Source of the DNA: Oasisia sp. SBJ-2009
Lineage: Eukaryota > Annelida > Polychaeta > Sabellida > Siboglinidae
Direction: 5' to 3'
Length of the DNA: 64,000 nt
NCBI GenBank assembly: GCA_964017155.1
Contig: OZ024856.1
Coordinates: forward strand, 45,810,110 to 45,874,109
The notes beneath the pieces were generated by a model. That model worked only from the letters and a program-made list of their open reading frames with translations. It was not told the origin of the DNA and searched no databases. Positions 32,693 to 42,912 of this stretch are shown here, piece by piece. How positions within the stretch are numbered: position 1 is the first letter of the stretch; each line of letters begins with the position of its first letter. Position numbers and translations under genes: made by a program.

Positions 32693-33751
32693 ATGGCTGT
32701 GAATGTGAACACTTGTACTATTGAGAAACCGTTCAAATGTGACACTTGTGGTAAAAGTTTTTTACACAATAATGGCTTATGGCAACATGTTTCCATTCAT
32801 ACTGGTGAGAAACCATACAAATGTAATACCTGTTGTGCAGAATTCTCACGAAATAGTAATTTGAAGAGTCATGTCCGTATCCACACTGGGGATAAACCAT
32901 ACAAGTGTGACACCTGCGGTGCACAATTCTCACAATGTGGTAATTTGAGGTCCCATGTCCGTATCCACACTGGGGATAAACCATACAAATGTAATACATG
33001 TGGTGCACAATTCTCGGGTAGTAGTAATTTGAAGAAACATATCCGCATCCACACTGGTGAGAAACCATACAAATGTGACACGTGTTATGCACAATTCTCA
33101 CAACATAGTAGTTTGAAGACACATATCCGTATCCACACTGGGGATAAACCATATAAATGTGACACCTGTGATGCACAATTCTCACGATGTGGTACTTTGA
33201 AGTCCCATGTCCGTATCCACAACGGGGATAAACCATACAAATGTTATTATACGTGTGGTGCACAATTCTCGCGCATTAGTAATTTGAAGACACATATCCG
33301 CATCCACACTGGGGATAAGCCGTACAAATGTGATACCTGTGGTGCACAATTCTCACAAAGTTGTAATTTGAAGTCCCATGTCCGTATCCACAATGTGGAT
33401 AAACCTTACAAATGTGATACTTGTGGTGCACAATTCACACAGAATGGTAGTTTGAAGATACATGTCTGTATCCACACAAGGGATAAACCGTACAAATGTG
33501 ATACCTGTAGTGCACAATTCTCGGGTACTAGTAATTTGAAGAAACATATCCGCATCCACACTGGTGAGAAACCATACAAATGTGACACGTGTTATGCACA
33601 ATTCTCACAAAATAGTAGTTTGAAGACACATATCCGTATCCACACTGGGGATAAACCGTACAAATGTGATACCTGTCATGCACAATTCTCGCACAGTGGT
33701 AGTTTGAAGAGACATGTTCATATCCACACGAGACAAATCACGCAGATGTGA
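32693..33751 (+). CDS. C2H2 zinc-finger protein, copy 2 (12 fingers)
   Basis: The protein has 352 residues: a short leader MAVNVNTCTIEKP, then 12 C2H2 fingers with HTGD/EKPYKC linkers. The role is probably nuclear DNA binding. The ATG at 32,693 is chosen because the MA(V/E)N start is shared with copies 3 and 4. Finger 7 reads CYYTC, with one extra residue between the two cysteines, which may weaken zinc binding. Backbone residues are almost constant, while helix contact positions vary between fingers. No KRAB, BTB, SCAN or SET domain is visible. The frame ends after HIHTRQITQM because of a small deletion; decayed fingers continue to about 34,040. It may be functional, but the abrupt end is suspicious. 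Confidence 0.8.
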   Translation: MAVNVNTCTIEKPFKCDTCGKSFLHNNGLWQHVSIHTGEKPYKCNTCCAEFSRNSNLKSHVRIHTGDKPYKCDTCGAQFSQCGNLRSHVRIHTGDKPYKCNTCGAQFSGSSNLKKHIRIHTGEKPYKCDTCYAQFSQHSSLKTHIRIHTGDKPYKCDTCDAQFSRCGTLKSHVRIHNGDKPYKCYYTCGAQFSRISNLKTHIRIHTGDKPYKCDTCGAQFSQSCNLKSHVRIHNVDKPYKCDTCGAQFTQNGSLKIHVCIHTRDKPYKCDTCSAQFSGTSNLKKHIRIHTGEKPYKCDTCYAQFSQNSSLKTHIRIHTGDKPYKCDTCHAQFSHSGSLKRHVHIHTRQITQM

Positions 33752-34310
33752 TACCTGTGGTGCACAATTCTCATAAAGTTGTAATTTTAAGGAGCATGTA
33801 CGTATCCACACGGGAAAAACCATTCAAACGTGATATATGTGGTGTATAATTCTCACAAAGTTGTGATTTTAAGAAGCATGTATATATATCAACATTGAAG
33901 ATAAACTATAAAATGTGATACATGTGGTGCACAATTCTCATAAAATAGTTATTTGAAAAGATATGTCTGTATCAAGAGCTATGATACCTGTATTACATAA
34001 CTCTCAAAAAGTGGTACTTTGAAGATGTCCTGGTGAGAACTCCAATAATATAATGTTGTAAGTATAGTGCACAAATCCGCACAAAGTTGTCATTTTAAGG
34101 CACATGTATGTATCTGTATCACTGTTTTTGCATTCTTTTAAATCCGTGATAGTTTCTTCATTAAAAATATTGTGTCAAACGTAACTTTGCAAGGTTACTA
34201 CTTCATAAACTGAGACCGGAAATTGTCATGGACGTTGGGTGTAGTCTCAATCCTGAGGTAGATATTGGGCAGATAAGGGCGCTTTCATTCACATAGAATG
34301 TTAACAGTAA
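33752..34310 (+). pseudogene. Decayed trailing fingers and 3-prime block of copy 2
   Basis: Finger-like segments (CDTCGAQFS followed by stops) continue to about 34,040. The common 3-prime block begins GTCATGGACGTTGGGTGTAG at 34,225 and ends near GGGCGCTTTCATTC. It matches the blocks at 15,341, 47,938, 54,743 and 56,659. Confidence 0.7.
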
Positions 34311-34314
34311 GTAA

Positions 34315-35426
34315 AATGACACTGGACAACTTTTGCCCACCATGGCCCTGGCAGTGACCACTGACCACATCGTTCATTTGCTCAGAGCCAGAGTGACCAT
34401 AGGTCAATACCCCTGTTATTCTTTATTCAAGTTCCAGGCTGGCACCAGGCTATTCTGGCCTCCAGTGTGTCTTTCAAGTGGACGTGTCACACTTCCTCAC
34501 AAGATCCTAGCAGTTGTTAGCATCGTCTCGTTTTTGGGAGGGGGTGGGCAACATAGGCATTTTATTATGGACCTCCTCGCACAACTTAACAACAACATAT
34601 TTTGGCCTTTACCTCTGTGGATACAGGTTTCTGAGTCATTTGTCACTGTCAGTTTGATGTAGTTAGCAATAACAAGATTACATAGCACTGTCTGTTGTAT
34701 TTATAAACTTGATGGCTATAGAGTAGATGACTCGATATACGATTGCTTTTCTTTTACCTATAGTAATATATTATATATACCTATATTAATATAGTAATGT
34801 ATTTGAAATACTTTACATTGTATTTAAATGCTTGTGCAGTTAACAGTATTTGTAGTTGTATTTGAATCCTCAAGAGTGTTTGTATTTCAATAAATGTCAA
34901 TGTATTTGACCCCATGTCTGACCGGTGTCACATAGAGTTCTGTCATATGTTGATTGGACGCCTCACACTGTCATTGTTGAAAGTGTCTATAATACAATTA
35001 TATATAACCACAGAACGTTGTTTTCAGTATATCTGGCAGAGTGCGCATGCATTCACATTTCACAAAAATACATCCCTACTTCGACAACAAGACGTTTTGC
35101 TTCACTAAGTTTTCACATGTGAGGAAACTTCCTCTGTTTCGGTTTTCCCCACTGAGAATGGCATATAAATGTGCCACACCATTGAAGGGCATTCATACCT
35201 GACGTACCATTGTAGGGCTTTCACACCTGACGTACCAGTGTAGGGCATTCACACCTGATGTACCAACGTAGGGCATTCACACCTGACATACCATTGTAGG
35301 GCATTCACACCTGACATACCATTGTAGGGCATTCACACCAGCCCTACCATCCTACGGCATTCATATGTGTTGTATCGTATTTATATAAACCGTACGATTG
35401 TAGAGCATTCACACATTCTGTTCCTT

Positions 35427-35479
<53 letters not shown>

Positions 35480-35560
35480 TTGTATATTACATATATATTA
35501 TATACCCGGGAACGAATCAAGAAGTGTCTTGTCAAACCATATAGTTTAAGCACCTATTCT
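34315..35560. repeat. Duplicated downstream segment (pair with 48,655-50,170)
   Basis: The segment aligns with 48,655-50,170 over most of its length (ACTGGACAACTTTTGCCCACC, TCTCGTTTTTGGGAGGGGG, GAACGAATCAAGAAGTGTC). An open frame over 34,333-34,662 is not conserved as coding in the other copy, so I treat it as non-coding. Confidence 0.75.
35165..35415. repeat. 28-bp minisatellite, site 1
   Basis: About nine degenerate units built around CATTGTAGGGCATTCACACC. The same family occurs at about 49,740-50,045, 55,165-55,265 and 57,430-57,830, each downstream of a zinc-finger copy. Confidence 0.85.
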
Positions 35561-35637
35561 ACCTCCTCCCATTCAAGTCGTCCCATTCCGAACCCGGTAG
35601 GCCTACGCTAAAATAATACGATTTATGTTACAACACA

Positions 35638-35726
<89 letters not shown>

Positions 35727-35745
35727 GCACGCACGCACGCACGCG
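35425..35745. repeat. (AT)n and (ACGC)n microsatellites
   Basis: AT tract at 35,425-35,475, then about 110 bases of ACGC at 35,634-35,745. Confidence 0.95.
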
Positions 35746-36104
35746 TGGCTTTTTATTTACATAACGATCACTCCGTTGACAGACGGCATTTGCCATGATT
35801 TGGGTCAGGTTATCATGTCAGACGGGCTTTGGGCCAAGTTATCGAAATGTGCGAAGTATTTCGGCTAACACAGGACACCAGCTATTACAGGTATAATGAA
35901 AATATGGATGTTTTACTTCGTTATTATGGAACAACTTCGTCAATTACAACCAATGGCATATTTTAAAATGCGGGTGCTAACATGAAGACATTACACACGC
36001 GCGGCACGCGTTGTTCCCGCGGTAATGTCCCTTCCTGCCAAGTGTGCGCGCGCAGAGGTAATGCCGATTTACCAAGATCCAGTGTTCTGCCATTGCTTTT
36101 GTTA
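35746..36104. other. Spacer, no gene recognised
   Basis: Short open frames near 35,963-36,283 overlap the family X head and have no domain. Confidence 0.35.
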
Positions 36105-36459
36105 GAGAGCTCACCTGTGACTCCATCTCGCAGAAACAGTTTAATCGAGGCTGGTAACAAACGGTGGCGCCTCCAAACGGAAAGTGAATTGGAAAGTAGT
36201 CTGACAAGTCCCACTCGCAAACTTACTAACTTCAGTTGTATAATTGGATACCCGTGTAATTTAGTGGATACTGCCTTCTGCATTGCTCAAGGTTTGTGTT
36301 GGGTTGTATATAGCTAGGAACAACAGTAGTGAACGTAGGATTTGTGACGCCTTGTATTAAGTTTTAAATATCAAGTTACTGCTGCGGGCGATAAATGAGT
36401 GTCCAAGTCCAAGATCAAGTTCAAACACTAGACAGTACTACTAGGCTGGCTGTGGTATC
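36105..36459. repeat. Family X head, left part of the copy split by the 4.67-kb element
   Basis: It matches 62,403-62,788 (AGTTTAATCGAGGCTGGTAA, GTGTTGGGTTGTATATAGCT, TACTACTAGGCTGGCTGTGG). At GGTATC the match breaks and resumes at 41,128, so the same copy continues after the inserted element. Confidence 0.85.
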
Positions 36460-36931
36460 TGATGTAAGACCACCAAAAGGTGCACGTCCGCCATTCCCCG
36501 ACCGAAGAGTGCCCTATAAAATCAGCATTATGCAGGTTGTGTGAATTTATGTGAGCACATATGTAGTGTGGAGTGATTATAAATGATGTTTTTGTGCAGC
36601 GTGGCATCAGAGACAGAGGGGTCAGAGCTATCAAATTATGTCAGCTGTCAGTCGGTGCATTTCTGCGTATTAATACAGTTGTCATTTTGCTTGGTGATGT
36701 AATCAGGGGCAATCCGTGGTAGGTTCAAGCAGAAATGGAGGGATGTAAGGTTTGAAAGACGTTTGTGGGAGCCTGAGGTATTAAAAGTTCACGAATTTTT
36801 CACTGAACCTCTGTCTATGGATGGTAAATATGCTGTGAAATTGTCAATAACAGAACTGATTAAGATTAATAGGAAATGAAGGAAACGTTATAATGGTCGC
36901 CTATGGAAAAATGCAAATGTGGTCTCGCTCC
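36460..36931 (+). repeat. Left terminal direct repeat
   Basis: 472 bp, nearly identical to 40,672-41,127. The main difference is 15 extra bases near 36,608. It contains a TATAAAAT box at 36,515 and an open frame at 36,703-36,876 that is in register with the endonuclease frame beyond a TGA at 36,877. Confidence 0.9.
36515..36522 (+). promoter_or_regulatory. Possible TATA box in the direct repeat
   Basis: TATAAAAT preceded by GTGCCC, about 400 bases upstream of the endonuclease open frame. The same box occurs in the right repeat at 40,727. Promoter function is inferred from sequence only. Confidence 0.3.
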
Positions 36932-37371
36932 TATTTAAATTTTGGACTATTCCATCTCCTTGCCAACGCATCATCAGAAAAAGATGGAGGACGATTTCAT
37001 TAAAAAAATACACGGCAAGGATAAAGAGGGAAACACAGCTGGCTCCAAATGGACAATGTATTATCTGGACTGGCTGTACTGCTAAGGGTAGAGGGGAGTG
37101 CTTATATGGGAAAATATATGTTACATTTTTGCGTGGTGGCAAATACAAGTGGCAGGCGTTTCGTGTCCATCATCTAGCATACATTTTGCACGTGCGAGCA
37201 GAAATCCCTGAAAATATGCACTGCAGCCATCGCTGTCACGATAGTTTGTGTGTCAATGTTGAACATCTGACCATAGAACATGCATTTGTGAACAGTAACA
37301 GGCGGTCTTGTTCTACAGCAAGGAAATGCTTTGGACACTGTGAAGCCCCATCTTACCTTTTTTTTAAATAA
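36880..37371 (+). CDS. I-PpoI-like His-Me finger (HNH-type) endonuclease, start not defined
   Basis: The open frame carries CIIWTGCTAKGRGECLYGKI, then FRVHHLAYILHVRAEIPE, then CSHRCHDSLCVNVEHL and an Asn about nine residues on (AFVNSN). This is the layout of the zinc-bound loop of I-PpoI-type homing endonucleases: catalytic His in SHRC, Cys/Cys/His zinc ligands and a downstream Asn. A second Cys-rich group (RRSC...KCFGHC) resembles the second zinc site. The function would be DNA cleavage. No ATG lies near the start, and a TGA at 36,877 separates an in-register open stretch of 58 codons. A spliced first exon, readthrough or decay are all possible. Confidence 0.7.
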   Translation, partial: RKRYNGRLWKNANVVSLLFKFWTIPSPCQRIIRKRWRTISLKKYTARIKRETQLAPNGQCIIWTGCTAKGRGECLYGKIYVTFLRGGKYKWQAFRVHHLAYILHVRAEIPENMHCSHRCHDSLCVNVEHLTIEHAFVNSNRRSCSTARKCFGHCEAPSYLFFK

Positions 37372-37835
37372 TCAGTAAATCACATGACTTGACATAAAGG
37401 TAATTGCAATTAAGTAATTAATTAATCATCAATCAATTAACTAATTAATCAAGGTAACTGTCATTACTCATCATTCATTATATAAGCTGTTTGCCTGAGT
37501 TTGTGTAATGCTTACCTCCATTCAAGTCAATCTGTGCATCTCTTGTTCATTGTGTTTGCAGATGAGGTGTGACATTCTCTCCATTGTTGATTGCTTGCTG
37601 GGGTGAGGTGAGGTGAATCAACCTGTGTGTGCTGTCGTTGACACTTCTTCAACGTCAGCTTTTTGTTGACATGACAGCCTCGTTGCGGACGGATGGATGC
37701 ATGGATACGCAGTGTGCACACTTACATGTGATATGGGTAAGTGTGGTCACCACGTCTCGATCTGTCACTGTTTGAATAATGCTGATCACTGCCGGTCTTC
37801 TTGTTGACAGCTGCTGTGTTTGTTTGGGTTTCTTT
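37372..37835. other. Spacer between the convergent genes
   Basis: AT-rich with many TTAATTAA-like words at about 37,400-37,455. No gene. Confidence 0.5.
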
Positions 37836-39855
37836 TTAAACAGGTCTGTCTAGCTGCCCTTTCTGATACGTTTCTCTTCGTGCAGCTGCCCTTGTCTCAG
37901 CAGTAGCCTCTCTTCGGCGTCTGGCAGCGCGGACAGCATCGAATTGCTTTCGTTTGTTGGACGCCAGGCGCATTCTGACTGATGGACGACGCATGTATGC
38001 CCGGTGGTACAGCGCCTCACGCTGTATTTGCCGTGTCGTGCTTGCAACACGGCCGCCTTTGCTAATAGGAGCCTTGTTTGATTCGAGTTTCCTCAACATC
38101 GAAGCTCCGGCTCCGTAGTTCAGCCGGTCAATGGCTGCACACGCACGGCCCGTGACCGTGCGTGAAAACTTGACGTTCTTTGGCAGGGTAGCAGATAGGC
38201 CGCGGTTCAGTGACTCATTTCGGTTCGTATTCAGGCACAGTTTTGTCATCGCCAGTGCCTGGGCTCCTATTCTCATCCGAATGACATTTCTCAGAGTGAC
38301 TCTGTCTCGATCAGTCATGTTCAGGTAGTGGATCTGTGCTGTCTGGAGGTGCATCGATCTGTGCCACCAACTTGTTTTTTTGCCACCTCCACACACAACT
38401 GAGTAGTACCTGCACTTTGTGCAGTCTCCGCCATAACAATTCAATGTTGTCTCGATGACGCATGGCATCAGTGCAGAAACCTTTCTGCTGTCACCGGCGT
38501 GCATATCCAGCATTTCCCTGTGGATTCTGTGGCAACGAGTCTTCACATCCAGTGAGAAATGTTTCCTCTGTTCTTTACGGATCACTGCAGTGGATCCAGG
38601 AAACATGCGGGGGCTGAACTTCGCTTTCATGCTGTTTCGAAACACAGATTGCTCCAGGTGTGTGGTATCTGCTAGACGCTCAACTACGCACGATGTACCA
38701 GCCATGCCGGCCTTCACGCCCTCGGCACTGCGAGCATCCCCGTCTGTCACTACATACCTGATGCCAACATTTTGCTTTGCAAATTGTCTCCCAATATCAA
38801 TTCCTGGTACGTACTGGTTGGTCAGCTGGCAGTGTCGCAGTGCAGTTTTTGTGACCTGGATAGGTCACGACTAGCCCTCGTCTTCGCATTGACGCACCCA
38901 GAGCACACAGTTTGTTCTGTATGCTAATGCCAACAATGTCACTGTGACCTGACTATTTTTCAACGGCAACAGCAATGGCCTGACTTGCATTTTGCCCTGC
39001 ATGGTATGCTCCTGTGATGGTTGCTGAGTTATAACGGGAATCCATTGCAATATTGATCGGTGAATCCTCAGGAAAGCCACGCAATCTGTTCACATGCTTA
39101 ACCCTTTTTCGTCTCATCGCTAAATCCTCCAGTGTCATAGTTGCGGTTGCAGCTGCAACTTTATTTGCGGTTCTCTGCATAACGCTGCGATTCGGGACGG
39201 GTAAATTCAAGCAAGTCAGGATCACACGCCCTTTCACATTGCCTGTCGTCGATTCCTGAAGTCCTACCTGCAGGCCGACATTGGGTGTCGCTGGCTTCTG
39301 ACCCCGCTTTCCCGTCTCGATTTCGTTGTACAGCTTGTATAGGCTGGATGTGAATCCACATTTTCTGCAGCGCAGAGCACACTGCCAACACAACCCGACC
39401 TTTACCTCTCTGCAAATGGTAAATTCAGGAATGGCACACTTGTTTTCCTCGGCTGAATGCAGCCGTATGCAATCATTATACATCTGTTGCATTTTCCCCT
39501 TCTCATAAAGGCGCATCTCCTCCTCGCGACTGTCGTCTGGTTTCTGGTAGGCTGACAGTAACTCGTCATCGTCGGACACACAGTGTTTCGGCCTCAATAG
39601 CTTTGCCTCGCCACATCGGCCTTCGGCATCGGGAATTTCGATGAGCCCACATGATGTCACCTTTGCCACTCGCTCGAACTCGACTTCAGTGAGACGTGAC
39701 ATCCACGTCGCCAAGCTTTCACTTTCACTTTCCTGCACAGCCCTGCTGTGCATCCTCGTGACGTATACAGCATGGCCCTTCCTAAAGCCACGTTTTCTAT
39801 CATTTTTGGGTTTCACACGTGGCTGGACATTACCAGACGCATTACTCATGATCAC
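37836..39855 (-). pseudogene. MULE-like DDE transposase, two frameshifts
   Basis: The minus-strand protein starts MIMSNASGNVQPRVKPKNDR at 39,855. It shows a zinc-ribbon-like CWQCALRCRKCGF, then NIAMDSRYNSATITGAYHAG (first Asp), VVTDGDARSAEGVKAGMAG (second Asp), a Cys cluster (CYGGDCTKCRYYSVVC) and NTNRNESLNRGL (candidate Glu). The C-terminus is rich in Arg/Lys (RRRREATAETRAAARRE). A stop (TAG, about 38,955) and a second frame change (about 38,800) break it; in between, VGISIQNKLCALGASM and PGHKNCTATLP are readable. I place it with Mutator-like transposases found in many invertebrate genomes. Its role would be cut-and-paste or copy-type transposition of its element. Confidence 0.75.
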
Positions 39856-40671
39856 AGTTATTACAGAGGCAACAGAATATTCAAACCGGGCTCAACAGAG
39901 ATGTCAGCTGTAATGACAGACTACTGCTAACCCAATATGGACATGCCAGATTTAAGAGACGGGGGCACATGATTTGCTCCAGGCTAGCTATTGGCTGCCA
40001 CCATAATGTCGTGTATATCTGAATTGTGATTTACAACCCTCACCCTTTCAAATAAGTCACATTTGGGACATCTGCCCAGCTGAACAGGACTTTTAGAGGG
40101 CAACCAATGAGACAGGCCTGTATTCTGGTGGCTCTCATTGACATGTAGCTGTGTGTGAGGTGAAACCAGGATGTTGTAAAATTGTTTGATGTGACAATTA
40201 TTTTGTACCAAAAAAATGCAACAATACACATTTTCTTTTCACACTGTCTATAATTCGTGAAGTAGAGAAGTCCCATTATGCACAGAAGTCATCTTAATAC
40301 AGGTAAATGGTCAAGATTTTGTGACGAAAAAGAGAGCGTACTGGATAATATTTTTTTTCAATAAAAAAATACACCATATATGTTGAATGAGATGCTTTCA
40401 AGGTCAATGGAGTGTATACAGTGAGGCATCGACATCAGAATGTGTATATTTATAGCACAGCAACTAATGCATGGGTCCAAAATCTTGTCGATATGCGTCA
40501 TGCATGGCACATTGGAGTTTACTGCCCAGCAGACGGGTGTCTGCTTCAAAGACATCACAATTAATATTCGCTGTATCACTCGCAATTTCCATAGACCATT
40601 TTTTGAGATGTATGCATTGCTTCAATATTATATCATTTTTGTGAAAATTTGAGACATTCAGTGAATCTATT
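39856..40671. other. Non-coding segment between transposase start and right repeat
   Basis: No domain-bearing open frame. It would hold the transposase promoter, but no clear box is visible. Confidence 0.4.
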
Positions 40672-41127
40672 TGATGTAAGACCACCAAAAGGTGCAAGTC
40701 CGCCATTCCCCGACCGAAGAGTGCCCTATAAAATCAGCATTATGCAGGTTGTGTGAATTTCTGTGAGCACATATGTAGTGTGGAGTGATTATAAATGATG
40801 TTTTTGTGCAGCGTGGCATCAGAGCTGTCAAATTATGATTGCTGTCAGTCGGTGCATTTTTGCGTATTAATACAGTTGTCATTTTGCTTGGTGATGTAAT
40901 CAGGGGCAATCCGTGGTAGGTTCAAGCAGAAATGGAGGGGTGTAAGGTTTGAAAGACGTTTGTGGGAGCCTGAGGTACTAAAAGTTCACAAATTTTTCAC
41001 TGAACCTCTGTCTATGGATGGTAAATATGCTGTGAAATTGTCAATAACAGAGCTGATCAAGATTAATAGGAAATGAAGGAAACGTTATAATGGTCGCCTA
41101 TGGAAAATGCAAATGTGGTCTCGCTCC
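40672..41127 (+). repeat. Right terminal direct repeat
   Basis: 456 bp, same orientation as the left repeat. The 58-codon open stretch is kept here too, ending at the same TGA. Differences in that stretch include three silent and two amino-acid changes. It ends exactly at the target duplication. Confidence 0.9.
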
Positions 41128-42912
41128 ATCTTGTGATTTATTGTACGCCCTGAAATAATAGACAAATTCCAGCATTACTACTGCAACTCTGTTCCTAATT
41201 ATTGGTAACGTTCTGTGCCGTAAACATTGATGATTTATTTTGTTTGTCCATATATGATATTCGCCATCACTACATCAGCGTCAAAATTTAGGGTGGTTGT
41301 AGGGTGGTCGGACCAAATTTTTCTTTCGAAAAAAAAAATAAAAAAAAAGTTCCCTGAGAGTAGTTACTATAAGAAGTATAATGGTAGTTGTTTCATGTAT
41401 TTATGTGAAATATTAAGCAAACTACAGATGTTTATTAAAGTTACAAATTTCATGAAATTTTCTGACGGTTTGCTAGGTATGTGTAATTTTGCTTATAAAC
41501 CACAAACATTAAATTGTTTCTATTTTCCACTGGTCATAATCACTAATTGAAGTGTAACTGTGCTTGTTTCAAGTATGTAGATGAAATATTAAGGAAACTG
41601 AAATGTTATGAAATTTCAAATAAAAGAAATTTCCGCCAATTTTCTTACAGATTTAATCTTGCCAATAAATCTTAGAATTGCTTTCATTTTTTCTTCTGAT
41701 AATAGTAATTAATTAAAATGCAATGGTGCTGCCTTCAATTACATAGATTAAGTATTAATGAAACTGCAATTTTATTTTATTTAAAAATTGTTTTATTTTT
41801 TCTGAACATTCTCCTATTTAATTTTATACCTAAATCACAAGATTTTTTTTTAATTATACTGATTTTGTGTAAACTGTGATAAAGGGCAATACATACCTAT
41901 TTTAAAAAATTCTATTAATTTATATAAAGTATCATAATTTTTTCAACAATAGGTTGTACAAATATTCTCAAAACTAAATACTAATTCATGTAAAACTGTC
42001 ATCAAAGAATACCCCAGTAACGACATACAAAAGTCATGTATAATATAATTTTATAAACATTAATGATAAATTATCAATTTTAATTAAAAAACATTGTATA
42101 TTTAATGTAGCCTAACCAACACACAAAAGTATGCATAGTATGCTAAAAAAGGGAAATAATACAATAATACCAATAAACAAACTAATGTAAATTAGCTACA
42201 TTAAACATGGCACTAATTAATTAGTTTACACAGTTACATGTGCTAGCGTAAGTACTTGCTAACTATTTATAATAGTATTAATCAAAGACACCCGTTGTCG
42301 ATATCAGAGTGCTTTGCATACCACAATGCATCGCACGCACAGGGAACAAGGCAAAATGGCGATGTCTTTTGAGACAGGGGCTCCATTAACGGACTTTGTG
42401 GCAATTTGTGCTATCAATTAGTAAGTCATCACTATAATCATATTATCGTCCACACAATTCTTTACACTTCTGCGTATGAAGCAAGTTGAAGCAACCAAAA
42501 TAAATAGTCACAAAACATCGTTAAACATAGGCCATTTTAATTGACTAATTACTACAACTTTTTATTTAATTTATCTTTCTTCTTTAATTATAACTTTTCA
42601 AAATTATTTTTTATCATTAACATAATCTCGCAAGCAATCTCGACAGAAGGGGCCTGTCAACATGATCCAACATGGCTGCAGGCATAAACAATGAAAATCA
42701 AATACAACACCGAGAAGAAGAAAAATCATTAACCGCTCTCTAGCATCACCAAAAAATCAGCTGTCAGCATAGAATCATGGACTGACATTATAACAACATG
42801 AAAAAATTATAAACGAACAGGTATGTTGTGTGATTATAAACTACGGCGACTAAATCCGGACCCCTGTCTCCCCATGTTGTCAGAAGGGGTGGAAAATCGG
42901 TCTGACCTCCCA
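41128..42912. repeat. Family X copy B (continuation after the insertion)
   Basis: It resumes ATCTTGTGATTTATTGTACG after the inserted element and runs through the same AT-rich landmarks as copy A. A terminal segment (CACCAAAAAATCAG to CACCATGTTGTCAGAAGG-like) repeats at the end of copy C. Confidence 0.8.

Larger units (their letters stand above)
36460..41127. mobile_element. Element with long terminal direct repeats, His-Me finger endonuclease and DDE transposase
   Basis: The inserted block begins TGATGTAAGACC and ends GGTCTCGCTCC. ATC is duplicated at the borders (36,457-36,459 and 41,128-41,130). The paralogous copy at 62,403-62,810 has one ATC and no insert, giving the empty site. The block starts and ends with direct copies of a roughly 460-bp sequence. 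Inside, a plus-strand I-PpoI-like endonuclease and a minus-strand MULE-like transposase face each other. There is no reverse transcriptase. Each end carries AGACCAC, 6-7 bases in, in opposite orientations, a possible minimal inverted signal. Confidence 0.8.

Noticed and set aside
32733..33601. Antisense open frames across the zinc-finger arrays
   Set aside because: They are the complement of the repetitive finger DNA (Tyr/Val/His-rich or Leu/Trp-rich repeats), present in all copies as shadows.
34333..34662. 109-codon open frame as a gene
   Set aside because: The duplicated segment at 48.7-49.0 kb does not keep the frame; no domain.
36460..41127. Ordinary LTR retrotransposon
   Set aside because: Terminal direct repeats fit, but there is no gag, protease, reverse transcriptase, RNase H or integrase, the repeat does not end in CA, and the genes found are a nuclease and a DDE transposase.
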